A DNA stretch of 64,000 nt from Rhizobium sp. FY34 (lineage in GTDB: Bacteria > Pseudomonadota > Alphaproteobacteria > Rhizobiales > Rhizobiaceae): positions 89,996 through 153,995 of the forward strand of contig NZ_STFZ01000011.1 of NCBI RefSeq assembly GCF_005222845.1, read 5' to 3'. The notes beneath the pieces are model-generated. The model was not told the DNA's origin and ran no database searches. It saw only the letters and a list, made by a program, of their open reading frames with translations. The translations under genes and the position numbers were made by a program. Of this stretch, positions 56,238 through 64,000 are shown piece by piece; positions within the stretch are counted from its first letter, which is position 1; every line of letters starts with the position of its first letter.

Positions 56238-57024
56238 ACACTACCGCCTCGCAACACGAGATCTTTCCCTGGGTTACAACGGCATTGTCATTGTCGACGA
56301 CCTGAGCCTGAAAATTCCAACCGGGCGCTTCACCGTTCTCGTGGGGCAAAACGGATGCGGAAAATCCACCATTCTGCGCGCCCTTGCAGGACTTCTCGCC
56401 CCGATGAAGGGAGAGATATTTCTCGACGGCAGGCCGACGCGAAAACTGCCGTCGCGGGAACGCGCAAAACAGATCGGCGTCCTCACACAGGGGGCCCAGG
56501 CGCCGGACGGATTGACAGTCGCCGAATTGGTCCGGCAGGGGCGTTATCCGCATCGCAACTTTTTTGAACGATGGTCAAGCCGTGATGAGGATGCATGCGC
56601 CCATGCTCTCGATCTGACCAATATGACATCACTTTCCGGCCGACAGGTGGAATCACTGTCAGGCGGCCAGCGGCAGCGCGCATGGATCGCGATGGCGCTC
56701 GCCCAGGAAACGGACATTCTTCTGCTGGATGAACCAACGACGTTCCTCGATCTCGCCCACCAGATCGAGATATTGGATCTGATTCGACAGCTTGTTCATG
56801 ATCGGGGTCGCACCGTGGTCGCGGTCCTCCACGACCTCAACCAGGCGGCCCGTTACGCCGATGAAATCGTTTTCATTCGAGACGGCAAGATATTTGATGC
56901 AGGCGTGCCAGGCGCCGTGATGACAGACAGAAATATTCTCGATGTCTTCGGCGTCAACGCCATTGTCATGCCGGATCCACTTTCTGGAACACCCATGTGT
57001 ATCCCCGTCCCCTCACGGCACTGA
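56230..57024 (+). CDS. Fe-siderophore ABC transporter ATPase (FecE/FepC type)
   Basis: Cytoplasmic ATPase of 264 residues. Walker A GQNGCGKST at about residues 38-46, Q-loop LTQGAQ, signature LSGGQRQRAW, Walker B ILLLDEPTTFLDL and H-loop VLHDLNQAARY are all present. Last gene of the uptake set, followed by a probable terminator and the sigma factor gene. Confidence 0.94.
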   Translation: MSEHYRLATRDLSLGYNGIVIVDDLSLKIPTGRFTVLVGQNGCGKSTILRALAGLLAPMKGEIFLDGRPTRKLPSRERAKQIGVLTQGAQAPDGLTVAELVRQGRYPHRNFFERWSSRDEDACAHALDLTNMTSLSGRQVESLSGGQRQRAWIAMALAQETDILLLDEPTTFLDLAHQIEILDLIRQLVHDRGRTVVAVLHDLNQAARYADEIVFIRDGKIFDAGVPGAVMTDRNILDVFGVNAIVMPDPLSGTPMCIPVPSRH

Positions 57025-57390
57025 ACGGAAGCGCGGCCTGTGGCTGCCTCGCAACATTCGCTACGTTTTTCGTTGATTGTAATCCAGCCTCACGCATCTC
57101 TGCAATTTCGCCCTCAGGCCAAAAGATGTAATGAATCCAGACATAAACATGAGAAAATTTATCCTCTTTTGTGCGGCAAAGGATTTTTTTCTCAACACAA
57201 ACCGTAAATCATTGCACTTGCATCGCTTTTTACCCGCCACTAGAAATTCCTCGACGGCATTGATGGGGCGACACTCTGGTGCCGGATGATGACAAGGCTC
57301 GGAAGAAAGCCATGGAGAGCTCCCGGTTTGCGCTCCGCTTCCGTCCCTTAAGTTGTCGCTGATTGCAGCTTGCGGAGGACGAGGAAAGCG
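57025..57390. other. Intergenic region: terminator plus probable promoter of the sigma factor gene
   Basis: Roughly 365 bases, AT-rich in its first half. It holds the hairpin with T-run described separately. The sequence TGAGAAAA at 57150-57157 is mirrored by TTTTCTCA at 57187-57194, enclosing that hairpin. A TGA-N9-TCC near 57150 is only a partial match to the iron operator. No open frame of note. Confidence 0.5.
57161..57190 (+). terminator. Probable intrinsic terminator of the uptake operon
   Basis: ATCC-(TCT)-TTTG, loop TGCGG, CAAA-GGAT, followed immediately by seven T residues (57184-57190). The stem has 8 pairs with a 3-base bulge and is AT-rich, so strength is uncertain. Confidence 0.4.
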
Positions 57391-57933
57391 ATGCGGACAT
57401 CGACGGCCAGCCTCAATGAAAGTGACGGAACCGATCTGCTGAACAGGGCAATCGTCGAGCACTACGGTGACATCATCAAGGCGGTCGGTGGACGAAGCCG
57501 GTCGGACGGGGCTGCGCGGGAAATCGTCCACGATCTTTACGTAAAACTCGCATTGCAACCGGATGCGCTCACCGGCAAACGGTCGATAAAAGCTTTTCTG
57601 TGCCGCGCCGCTTCCAACATGCGGATCGACCGGATCAGACGCGAGCAATTTGAATCTCGACTTTTTTCAGGCTCGGACGAAGATGCAAGAGCCTTGGTCG
57701 CGACGGATAGCGCTCCGGACCATGGGCTGGCTGTCGAGGCACGACTGGCGATCCTGAAACAGGCTATTGCCGATCTGCCTGAAAAACGGCGGACTGTATT
57801 CGTGCTGCACCGGCTATACCATATGTCGCCGGACAAGATTGCCTCGAAGCTAAAAATTTCGCGCAATATGGTCGACCGGCACCTCAGACGCGCGCTCAGC
57901 CATTGCCTCGACCGCCTTTTCGAAATGGAGTAA
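57391..57933 (+). CDS. ECF sigma factor, FecI type
   Basis: RNA polymerase sigma factor of 180 residues. Region 2: AREIVHDLYVKL and IKAFLCRAASNMRIDRIRR. Region 4: LPEKRRTVFVLHRLYHMSPD with helix-turn-helix SRNMVDRHLRRALSHC. The start at 57391 has GAGGAAA at 5 bases; an in-frame ATG at 57370 is less likely. It is followed by the FecR-like gene. It probably directs transcription of the receptor and transporter genes when the receptor signals. In the E. coli fec system the regulators precede the receptor; here they follow the transport genes. Confidence 0.9.
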   Translation: MRTSTASLNESDGTDLLNRAIVEHYGDIIKAVGGRSRSDGAAREIVHDLYVKLALQPDALTGKRSIKAFLCRAASNMRIDRIRREQFESRLFSGSDEDARALVATDSAPDHGLAVEARLAILKQAIADLPEKRRTVFVLHRLYHMSPDKIASKLKISRNMVDRHLRRALSHCLDRLFEME

Positions 57934-57992
57934 GCATCCCAAACAACGCAGTTCATTCGTCTACACATGGGAGAGCATAGTGGGAGCGTTCC

Positions 57993-58952
57993 GTGCAAAG
58001 TAGACGTCTGACGCGAGATCAGCGCAAGCGAAACAGAGATGCAGCCGACTGGGTCTTTCGCAACCGCGACCCCGATCAGCCAGAAACCGAAAGGGCGGAG
58101 TTCCGCCGCTGGATGGAACTGGATCCGGAGAACTGTCGGGCCTACACGGCTGCGAGGCGCATTCTCGGCGAAGCGAGAACTGCGATCCGTGCCGATGCCG
58201 CGTTGCGCGATATGCCGATAGAAACCGCACCGCGCGGGCGCAAGGTGGTCATTTCCTCGATCATAGCGATCATTTCGGCTGGATCTCTCTTCATTGCCCA
58301 GGATGGCCCCATGCGCATGCGTGCGGATGTCATGTCCGGCACCAATGAAATGCCTGAAGTCACATTGGAAGATGGTTCCCGTGTCCAATTGAACGCATCA
58401 TCTGCGATCGCGCTTGAATTCACCAAGGACAGAAGAACGGTTAGGCTTCTGCGCGGCCAAGCCTTCTTCCAGGTGACCCCGGATGAGAAGCGCCCGTTCT
58501 CCGTCAGCACTGAAGATGCCAGGATTACCGCCCTCGGCACGGCCTTTGATGTCCGTCAAAGTGCCACAGACACACGCGTTGCCGTCACGGAACATTCCGT
58601 CAGGATAGAGTTCAATGCGCACGGAATTCTCCCACTAAAACTCGGGGAAGGCGAAGAAATGCTTCACTCCAATGAGGCAGGGACAAGCACGATCCGAAAA
58701 ACGGATGCCGCGACAGCTCTCGCCTGGCGCCGGGGCCAGCTCACGGTGGACAACATGCCCCTCTCCTATGTTATCGAGGAAATACAGCGGCATTTTCAGG
58801 GGCGTATCATCATCGGAAACGAAGCGACCGCGAAACGGATCGTGAGCGGCACGTTCTTCGTTAAGGATACGCTGAGCGCACTGGATTTCCTGCACACCGC
58901 GCTTAACCTTCGAACATACAAGATTGGCCCCATCATCGTCGTAACGTCCTGA
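57993..58952 (+). CDS. FecR-type anti-sigma factor/signal transducer
   Basis: Single-pass membrane protein of 319 residues. The cytoplasmic N-terminus (DAADWVFRNRDPDQPETE, FRRWMELDPENCRAY) matches the sigma-binding domain; the membrane helix is VVISSIIAIISAGSLFIA; the periplasmic FecR domain spans about 105-215 (GSRVQLNASSAIAL, VRLLRGQAFFQV, ALGTAFDV). The C-terminal part (LTVDNMPLSYVIEEIQRHF) resembles an STN-like fold. The start is GTG at 57993 with GGGAG upstream. It should pass the signal from the receptor STN domain to the sigma factor. Confidence 0.9.
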   Translation: MQSRRLTRDQRKRNRDAADWVFRNRDPDQPETERAEFRRWMELDPENCRAYTAARRILGEARTAIRADAALRDMPIETAPRGRKVVISSIIAIISAGSLFIAQDGPMRMRADVMSGTNEMPEVTLEDGSRVQLNASSAIALEFTKDRRTVRLLRGQAFFQVTPDEKRPFSVSTEDARITALGTAFDVRQSATDTRVAVTEHSVRIEFNAHGILPLKLGEGEEMLHSNEAGTSTIRKTDAATALAWRRGQLTVDNMPLSYVIEEIQRHFQGRIIIGNEATAKRIVSGTFFVKDTLSALDFLHTALNLRTYKIGPIIVVTS

Positions 58953-59031
58953 TTAGCAAATGGCCTGGGTGCAAAATGCGCTCAAGCCGCAGCTTTTGTC
59001 ATGTTGCCATTTTCGAGCATAAAGAGAACCA

Positions 59032-59808
59032 CTAGCCATGCTGCTGGACGCTCAAGCCGCCATCGATGGTGAGACAAGTGGCGTTCATGAACGGACACTC
59101 ATCAGAAATCATGAACACGGCCGCCAGTGCAACCTCTTCCGGCGTTGCGATACGCCCGCCCGGATGCAATTTCATGGTCTCGGCCTTCGCAGCCGCCGGA
59201 TCGGGAAAACTGTTCCAGTAGTCGATGACTTTCTGCGTCGAAACATAGCCCGGCGCCAGCGCATTCACCCGCACGCCCTTGGCGGCATATTCCAGCCCGA
59301 GCGATTTCGTCATACCAAGCAGAGCATGCTTTGCCAGCGGATAGGGAAATGTCTTCGGGATGATCGTGAAGGCATGCGTCGAGGCAATGTTGAGGATGGC
59401 ACCACCACCCGCTGAAATGAGACCGGGAAGAACCGCCTTGGTGCAGTTCCACGCCCCTTTCAGGTTGATATCGAAGCAGCGCTGCCACTCCTCGTCGCTG
59501 GTTTCTAGCGGATCATGGAAAACATTGATGCCGGCATTGTTGATCAGCGCATTGATCTGGCCGATGTCCGCCGCCGCCTGTTCCACAGCTGCCGAGATTT
59601 GCGCGGCATCGGCAATATTGGCTGCGGCAAAGCCAAGCCTTGCGCCGCCCTTCTGCAATGCCTGCGCTTCCGTTGCCAGAAGTGCGGCATCCAGATCGAT
59701 GAGAAACAGGCTGGCACCTTCTGCGGCGCAGGCTCTGGCAATTGCCAGGCCAATGCCCTGCGCGGCTCCCGTGATCATGATCCGCTTGTTCTTCAACCGG
59801 TCTGTCAT
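59032..59808 (-). CDS. Short-chain dehydrogenase/reductase, probable sugar dehydrogenase
   Basis: NAD(P)-dependent oxidoreductase of 258 residues. Cofactor motif TGAAQGIG at 13-20, NNAG at 90-93, catalytic S143, Y156 and K160 (YPLAK). It is the last gene of a minus-strand operon with DgoD and an aldose epimerase, so oxidation of galactose or a related aldose to the lactone is plausible (De Ley-Doudoroff-type route). Other polyol or sugar substrates cannot be excluded. Confidence 0.88.
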   Translation of the reverse strand: MTDRLKNKRIMITGAAQGIGLAIARACAAEGASLFLIDLDAALLATEAQALQKGGARLGFAAANIADAAQISAAVEQAAADIGQINALINNAGINVFHDPLETSDEEWQRCFDINLKGAWNCTKAVLPGLISAGGGAILNIASTHAFTIIPKTFPYPLAKHALLGMTKSLGLEYAAKGVRVNALAPGYVSTQKVIDYWNSFPDPAAAKAETMKLHPGGRIATPEEVALAAVFMISDECPFMNATCLTIDGGLSVQQHG

Positions 59809-59826
59809 CGTCTCAATTCCTCTGCT

Positions 59827-60975
59827 TCACCACTCGGCAAGGCTGCCGTCTTCATGGCGCCAGATGGGGTTACGCCAGCGATGGCCTTCCTTGGCCCGCT
59901 CGATCACATAGGCTTCGTCCACTTCGATGCCGAGGCCCGGCCCCTGCGGAATGGACACGAAGCCGTCGGCATAGTGAAAGACATCCTTGTTGGCGATGTA
60001 ATCGAGAATGTCATTGCTCTTGTTATAATGGATGCCGAGGCTCTGTTCCTGGATGAAGGCATTGTAGCTCACGGCATCGATCTGCAGGCAGGCGGCAAGC
60101 GCAATTGGCCCCAGCGGACAATGGGGGGCGAGCGCCACATCATAGGCCTCCGCCATGGACGCGATCTTTCGGCATTCGGTGATGCCGCCGGCATGCGAGA
60201 GGTCCGGCTGGATGATATCGACGAAGCCGTCGGACAGAACCTGCTTGAAGTCCCAGCGCGAATACAGTCTCTCGCCAAGCGCGATCGGGATCGATGTGTG
60301 ATTGACGATGTCGCGCAGCGCCTCCTTGTTTTCCGAGAGTACCGGCTCCTCGATGAACAACAGCTTGTAGGGATCAAGCTCCTTGGCCAGCACTTTGGCC
60401 ATTGGCTTGTGGACACGACCATGAAAATCGACGCCGATGCCGATATAGGGGCCAACCGCCTCGCGGATCGCTGCGACGCTCTGAACCGCCTTCTCCACCT
60501 TGTCATAGCTGTCGACGATCTGCATTTCCTCGCAACCGTTCATCTTGATGGCCTTGAAGCCACGCGCAACCACTTCACGGGCATTGTTGGCAAGATCGGC
60601 TGGCCGGTCGCCCCCGACCCAGGAATAGACCTTGATCTTGTCGCGCACCTGGCCGCCCAGCAGCGAGTGGATGGACTGGCCAAGCGCCTTGCCCTTGATA
60701 TCCCAAAGCGCCTGGTCGATGCCGGAAATCGCGCTCATGTGCACGGCACCGCCGCGGTAAAAGCCGCCGCGATACATGACGTTCCAATGATCCTCGATGA
60801 GGAACGGGTCATTGCCGATCAGATAATCTTCCAGTTCATGGACTGCCGCCTGTACTGTCAGCGCACGCCCTTCGACCACCGGTTCGCCCCAGCCGACAAT
60901 GCCCTCATCCGTCTCGACTTTCAGAAAGAGCCAGCGCGGCGGAACGATGTATGTGGTGAGTTTGGTAATTTTCAT
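59827..60975 (-). CDS. dgoD: D-galactonate dehydratase
   Basis: Enolase-superfamily enzyme of 382 residues that converts D-galactonate to 2-dehydro-3-deoxy-D-galactonate. The whole length agrees with the DgoD family as I know it: MKITKLTTY start, [19 protein letters not shown], metal-binding acids in VDFHGR, FIEEPV and ALGERL, the catalytic His in [13 protein letters not shown], and the ending [14 protein letters not shown]. It lies in an operon with an SDR, a GMC oxidoreductase, an aldose 1-epimerase and an RbsC-type permease, all fitting sugar-acid catabolism. Confidence 0.93.
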   Translation of the reverse strand: MKITKLTTYIVPPRWLFLKVETDEGIVGWGEPVVEGRALTVQAAVHELEDYLIGNDPFLIEDHWNVMYRGGFYRGGAVHMSAISGIDQALWDIKGKALGQSIHSLLGGQVRDKIKVYSWVGGDRPADLANNAREVVARGFKAIKMNGCEEMQIVDSYDKVEKAVQSVAAIREAVGPYIGIGVDFHGRVHKPMAKVLAKELDPYKLLFIEEPVLSENKEALRDIVNHTSIPIALGERLYSRWDFKQVLSDGFVDIIQPDLSHAGGITECRKIASMAEAYDVALAPHCPLGPIALAACLQIDAVSYNAFIQEQSLGIHYNKSNDILDYIANKDVFHYADGFVSIPQGPGLGIEVDEAYVIERAKEGHRWRNPIWRHEDGSLAEW

Positions 60976-61041
60976 CGGTTCATGCCTTATTGCTGGATGC
61001 AGACTGAAACGGTCTGGACAGATGCGCGCATCGTCCGGCCA

Positions 61042-62670
61042 TTATGAGAGAAGGAGGTCGGCGGCCTTGGCGGCGGCGCCGAGAACGGCGGCATTGGTAT
61101 TGCCGCTGACAATGGTGGGCATGATCGACGCATCGATGACCCGCAGGCTATCGACGCCGCGCACCTTCAGGTCCGGCGTCAGGACGGCATCCTCATCCTG
61201 GTCATGACCCATTTTGCAGGTTCCGACCGGATGATACCCGGTCTTGACCGTGCGCCGGCAATGATCGGCGATCGCCTCGTCACTGGTCACATCCGTGCCG
61301 GGGAAGATCTCCTTGTCGATCAGCTCGCGCATCGGTGAGGCGGCAAGCACCGTGCGGGCAAACCGGAAGCTGGCGATCGTCAGGCGCAGATCGTCCGGAT
61401 GGGTGAAGATCTGCGTATCGACCACCGGATTGGCCAAGGGATCGGCGGAGGCGAGCGTGACGCTGCCGCGTGCTTTCGGCCGCAACAGCAGCGAATTGAT
61501 GGTGACGCCATCGCCCGGATCCGTGCCCATCACGTCGCGGTCGAGATAGACAGTCGGAACACAGAACATCTGGATCGTCGGCTCGGTATGATTGCCGTCC
61601 GGATCATAGAAGGCGCAGGTTTCAACACCTGTCGTTGTCACCGGACCGGTCTTGAACAGCAGATATTGCAGCCCCGCCTTGATCATCTGCCAACCGCGAT
61701 CGGCACCGTAATAGCCGAAGGAGCCTTTCGTGGTTGCCACGACCGGGCATTCATAGTGATCCTGCAGATTGCGACCGACGCCCGGCAGGAAAACCTCCGT
61801 ATTGATCCCGTGGCGGGCAAGCTCGTCTTCTGGTCCGATCCCCGACAGCATCAGCAGTTTCGGCGTCTGGTAGGCGCCGGCTGCAAGAATGACCTCAGCA
61901 CCGGCAAGCGCCTGCCTCTTCGAGCCATTCTGAAGATAGTCAACACCGACCGCCTTGCCGTTTTCCATCCGGATGCGCGTTACGACCGCCTCCGTCTCGA
62001 TGGTCAGTAGCGGATCGTTCATCACAGGCGCCAGAAAGGCATCGACTGCGCTGCAACGGCGGCGGGTTTCCCAGTCTATCGTGTGCTGCATGAAGCCAAC
62101 GCCGAACTGTTCAGCACCGTTGAAATCCGGATTGTAGGGAATGCCCATGGACTGCAGGGTCTTGATATAGGTGCGGGTCATCGGGCTGGTGTGACCGAGA
62201 TCGGAAATCTTCAGCGCGCCACCAACGCCGTGAAATTCGCCCCCGAGATGATCATTGTCTTCCTGCGCCTTGAAATAGCGAAGAAGATCCCGATAGGACC
62301 AGGCCCCTGTATTCACCGATCCCGGCAGGGTCACAGCCTCGTTCCAGCGATCATAATCGGCGGCCTGGCCGCGCATGTAGACCATGGCATTGACGGTGCT
62401 GCCGCCGCCCAGAACCTTACCCTGCGGCACGATCGGACCACGACCGTTCAACTGCTCCTGCGGCTTGGTCTGATGCATGGACAAATAGGTGTCCTTGGCC
62501 AGAAACTTCATGTAGCCGGCCGGAAAATGCATGATCGGATTGGCCTTGCGCGGACCACGCTCCAGGATCAGCACGCGCGCTCTGCCCCTTGCCACCAGCT
62601 CGGCAGCCACGACGCAGGCGGAACTGCCGCCGCCGACAATGATATAGTCGTAAGTCGTTCCTGCGGCCAT
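61042..62670 (-). CDS. GMC family FAD-dependent oxidoreductase (choline dehydrogenase-like)
   Basis: Flavoprotein of 542 residues. The dinucleotide motif is YIIVGGGSSACVVAAEL (the usual G-S-A-G-C is changed to S-S-A-C), with the second GMC signature GKVLGGGSTVNAMVYMRG and the catalytic region TGYHPVGTCKMG and C-terminal ASIMPTIVSGNTNAAV. GGAG is 8 bases before the ATG. The name choline dehydrogenase is a family label only; the operon points to a sugar or polyol alcohol as substrate. Only three bases separate it from the epimerase gene. Confidence 0.88.
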   Translation of the reverse strand: MAAGTTYDYIIVGGGSSACVVAAELVARGRARVLILERGPRKANPIMHFPAGYMKFLAKDTYLSMHQTKPQEQLNGRGPIVPQGKVLGGGSTVNAMVYMRGQAADYDRWNEAVTLPGSVNTGAWSYRDLLRYFKAQEDNDHLGGEFHGVGGALKISDLGHTSPMTRTYIKTLQSMGIPYNPDFNGAEQFGVGFMQHTIDWETRRRCSAVDAFLAPVMNDPLLTIETEAVVTRIRMENGKAVGVDYLQNGSKRQALAGAEVILAAGAYQTPKLLMLSGIGPEDELARHGINTEVFLPGVGRNLQDHYECPVVATTKGSFGYYGADRGWQMIKAGLQYLLFKTGPVTTTGVETCAFYDPDGNHTEPTIQMFCVPTVYLDRDVMGTDPGDGVTINSLLLRPKARGSVTLASADPLANPVVDTQIFTHPDDLRLTIASFRFARTVLAASPMRELIDKEIFPGTDVTSDEAIADHCRRTVKTGYHPVGTCKMGHDQDEDAVLTPDLKVRGVDSLRVIDASIMPTIVSGNTNAAVLGAAAKAADLLLS

Positions 62671-62673
62671 GTC

Positions 62674-63612
62674 TCAGTCTCCGGGCAGCGCAATGGCGGC
62701 GCTGTATTTATTCAATAAAAGCGGAACGGCTTTGAGGCGGATGCCGCCTTCAAGCGTCTCGCCCGGCGACAGCACTTTCAGGTCGCCGAGGTCAGGTAGC
62801 CGATGGCCGTTTGCCAGATGCGACATCGGCTCGAAACAGAAATAGTCCCGCTCGAAAGCCGGGTCGAAGCTTGTGTCGGACACGAAGACGAAAGCATGGC
62901 GAAACAGCGGATCAGCCGTGAGGGAAAGCTTGACGCCACGCTCGGGCCAGGTGACTTCGGCTTCGCCGCACCAGTCCTCAAAGCCGTTATTCACCCAGCG
63001 ATGCGGCAAACCCATCGGCTCGCTGAAATCGACATCCCCTGGAATTGCTGTCGCTTCGCCGGGAAGCCAGTCCTCCACTTCCGTCCAGTATTTGCGCGCC
63101 GGTGCAAACAGCGTGGTCATCGGTGTCATCGGGAAATAGGGATGCCAGCCAAGGCCAAAGGGCAGCGCCTCCTCGCCCCTATTGGTGACAGACAAGCTGA
63201 GCGTAAGGGCATCATCCTCCTGCAGGGTGAAGCACTGCACTGCCGAATAACTGTAGGGCGTCGTGGCACTGGCCTTGTGGTCAAAGGCAAGTGCTACGGA
63301 ACGCGCATCCTGCCTTTCGATGCGCCATTCTTCCTGCCAGCCATCGCCATGAAGATAATGTCTGTCCCAGTCCGTATTCGGCTCGAAGCGATAGTCGCGC
63401 CCATCAAAACGAAATTGGTTGTCCTTCACCCGGTTACCGAACGGCACGAGCGGATAGCAACCCGCCTGCAACGGTCCCGCATCGTCGCCCGGCGCTTCCC
63501 GCAGGAGCGGAACGCGCCGACCGGTGCGTTCCCACCAGAGACCAAGAACAATGCCGCCACTGGTAGAGATACGCGCTGACATGGAGCCGGTGTTCAGATC
63601 GACCACAGACAT
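62674..63612 (-). CDS. Aldose 1-epimerase family protein
   Basis: Galactose-mutarotase fold, about 312 residues. Conserved segments: PLVPFGNRV, WDRHYLHGDGW, the catalytic His in GLGWHPYF and the base Glu in YFCFEPMSH. It interconverts sugar anomers so that the dehydrogenase receives the right form. An in-frame GTG at 63621 overlaps the permease stop (GTGA) and could be the true start; ATG 63612 has AAGG upstream. Sits between the permease and the GMC gene. Confidence 0.87.
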   Translation of the reverse strand: MSVVDLNTGSMSARISTSGGIVLGLWWERTGRRVPLLREAPGDDAGPLQAGCYPLVPFGNRVKDNQFRFDGRDYRFEPNTDWDRHYLHGDGWQEEWRIERQDARSVALAFDHKASATTPYSYSAVQCFTLQEDDALTLSLSVTNRGEEALPFGLGWHPYFPMTPMTTLFAPARKYWTEVEDWLPGEATAIPGDVDFSEPMGLPHRWVNNGFEDWCGEAEVTWPERGVKLSLTADPLFRHAFVFVSDTSFDPAFERDYFCFEPMSHLANGHRLPDLGDLKVLSPGETLEGGIRLKAVPLLLNKYSAAIALPGD

Positions 63613-63617
63613 GGCCT

Positions 63618-64000
63618 TCACCCCTTGTTGCGCATGGCGCTGCGCTTGATCGCCTGGATATTGGCGAGCACCGCGACGACGATGATGAGACCGCGCACAA
63701 CCTGCTGGAAGAAGGGATTGATGCCCAAAAGCACGAGGCCGTTACCGATCAGCGTGATGACAAGCACGCCCAGCAGGGTACCCAGCATGGAGCCGCGACC
63801 ACCGGACAGCGCCGTGCCGCCAACGACAACCGCAGCGATGACATCGAATTCGAGACCACTGGCTGCCGTTGCATTGCCCGATCCCAGCCGCGACAGAAGG
63901 AGGATGCCGGAAACGGCCGCCATGGCGCCGGCAATGGCAAACAGGGCGACGCGGATGCGCGCGACATTGATACCGCTGAGGAATGCCGCATGCGGATTGC
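63618..64000 (-). CDS. Sugar ABC transporter permease (RbsC type), 5' end beyond window
   Basis: The frame is open from the right edge to a stop at 63618, giving 127 C-terminal residues. Recognisable RbsC features: NPHAAFLSGINVARIRVALF, LGSGNATAASGLEFDVIAAV, VVGGTALSGGRGSMLGTLLG and hydrophobic segments to the end. The start is outside the window. It belongs to the same minus-strand operon as the sugar catabolic genes. Confidence 0.92.
   Translation of the reverse strand, partial: NPHAAFLSGINVARIRVALFAIAGAMAAVSGILLLSRLGSGNATAASGLEFDVIAAVVVGGTALSGGRGSMLGTLLGVLVITLIGNGLVLLGINPFFQQVVRGLIIVVAVLANIQAIKRSAMRNKG

Noticed and set aside
57150..57165. Possible second iron operator (TGA-N9-TCC) before the sigma factor gene
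   Set aside because: Only a partial match, no extended arms, and the bases are part of the probable terminator inverted repeat.
59515..61047. Plus-strand open frame of 510 codons
   Set aside because: It covers dgoD and the SDR in antisense; both real genes have full family motifs.

Overview
The window looks like a chromosomal or chromid segment of an alphaproteobacterium of the Rhizobiales (Rhizobium/Agrobacterium or Brucella/Ochrobactrum type). The evidence is gene style: RbsABC-type sugar transporters with a DUF2291 lipoprotein, DgoD, Rrf2 regulators, a TGA-N9-TCA iron-type operator, and a biosynthetic cluster resembling the Agrobacterium fabrum C58 siderophore locus. No tRNA, rRNA, insertion sequence or CRISPR array was recognised. 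About 46 kb in the middle is one siderophore system, flanked on both sides by minus-strand sugar operons that are cut by the window edges.

Layout. 1-3439 (minus): sugar ABC transporter (ATPase, DUF2291 lipoprotein, binding protein) behind a PGDH_C-type oxidoreductase resembling D-apionate oxidoisomerase. 3440-4399: decayed spacer with a LivM remnant. 4400-6472: Sfp-type phosphopantetheinyl transferase and two convergent Rrf2 regulators. 6606-19350 (minus): FAAL-ACP, PKS, luciferase-like monooxygenase, glycine NRPS and MATE exporter. 19351-19672: divergent promoter region with one perfect palindromic operator. 19673-50674 (plus): NRPS with terminal reductase, methyltransferase, class III aminotransferase, MbtH, an unknown protein, a small TDO-like haem protein, PKS, two large NRPSs, a C-PCP protein, a type II thioesterase and an FhuF-like reductase. 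50738-58952 (plus): TonB receptor with signalling domain, Fe-siderophore ABC transporter, FecI-like sigma and FecR-like anti-sigma. 59032-64000 (minus): SDR, DgoD, GMC oxidoreductase, aldose epimerase and an RbsC-like permease.

Working model (inference). A fatty acid is activated by the FAAL and extended by PKS and NRPS modules. Adenylation pocket residues read by eye suggest Gly, Ala, Cys (heterocyclised and oxidised to thiazole by a Cy-A-Ox-PCP module), Gly and D-Ala. The last NRPS has an aromatic-type pocket and a thioester reductase. With the adjacent aminotransferase, methyltransferase and the TDO-like haem protein (candidate tyrosine 3-hydroxylase), this matches the logic expected for the Dmaq catechol group of the anachelin/fabrubactin siderophores. 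The product would be a lipidated, thiazole-containing relative. The MATE protein would export it, the TonB receptor and ABC system import it, the FhuF-like protein release the iron, and FecI/FecR plus an Rrf2-family repressor control expression.

All pocket readings, domain borders and the product order were made by eye from translated sequence; no search or structure prediction was run.
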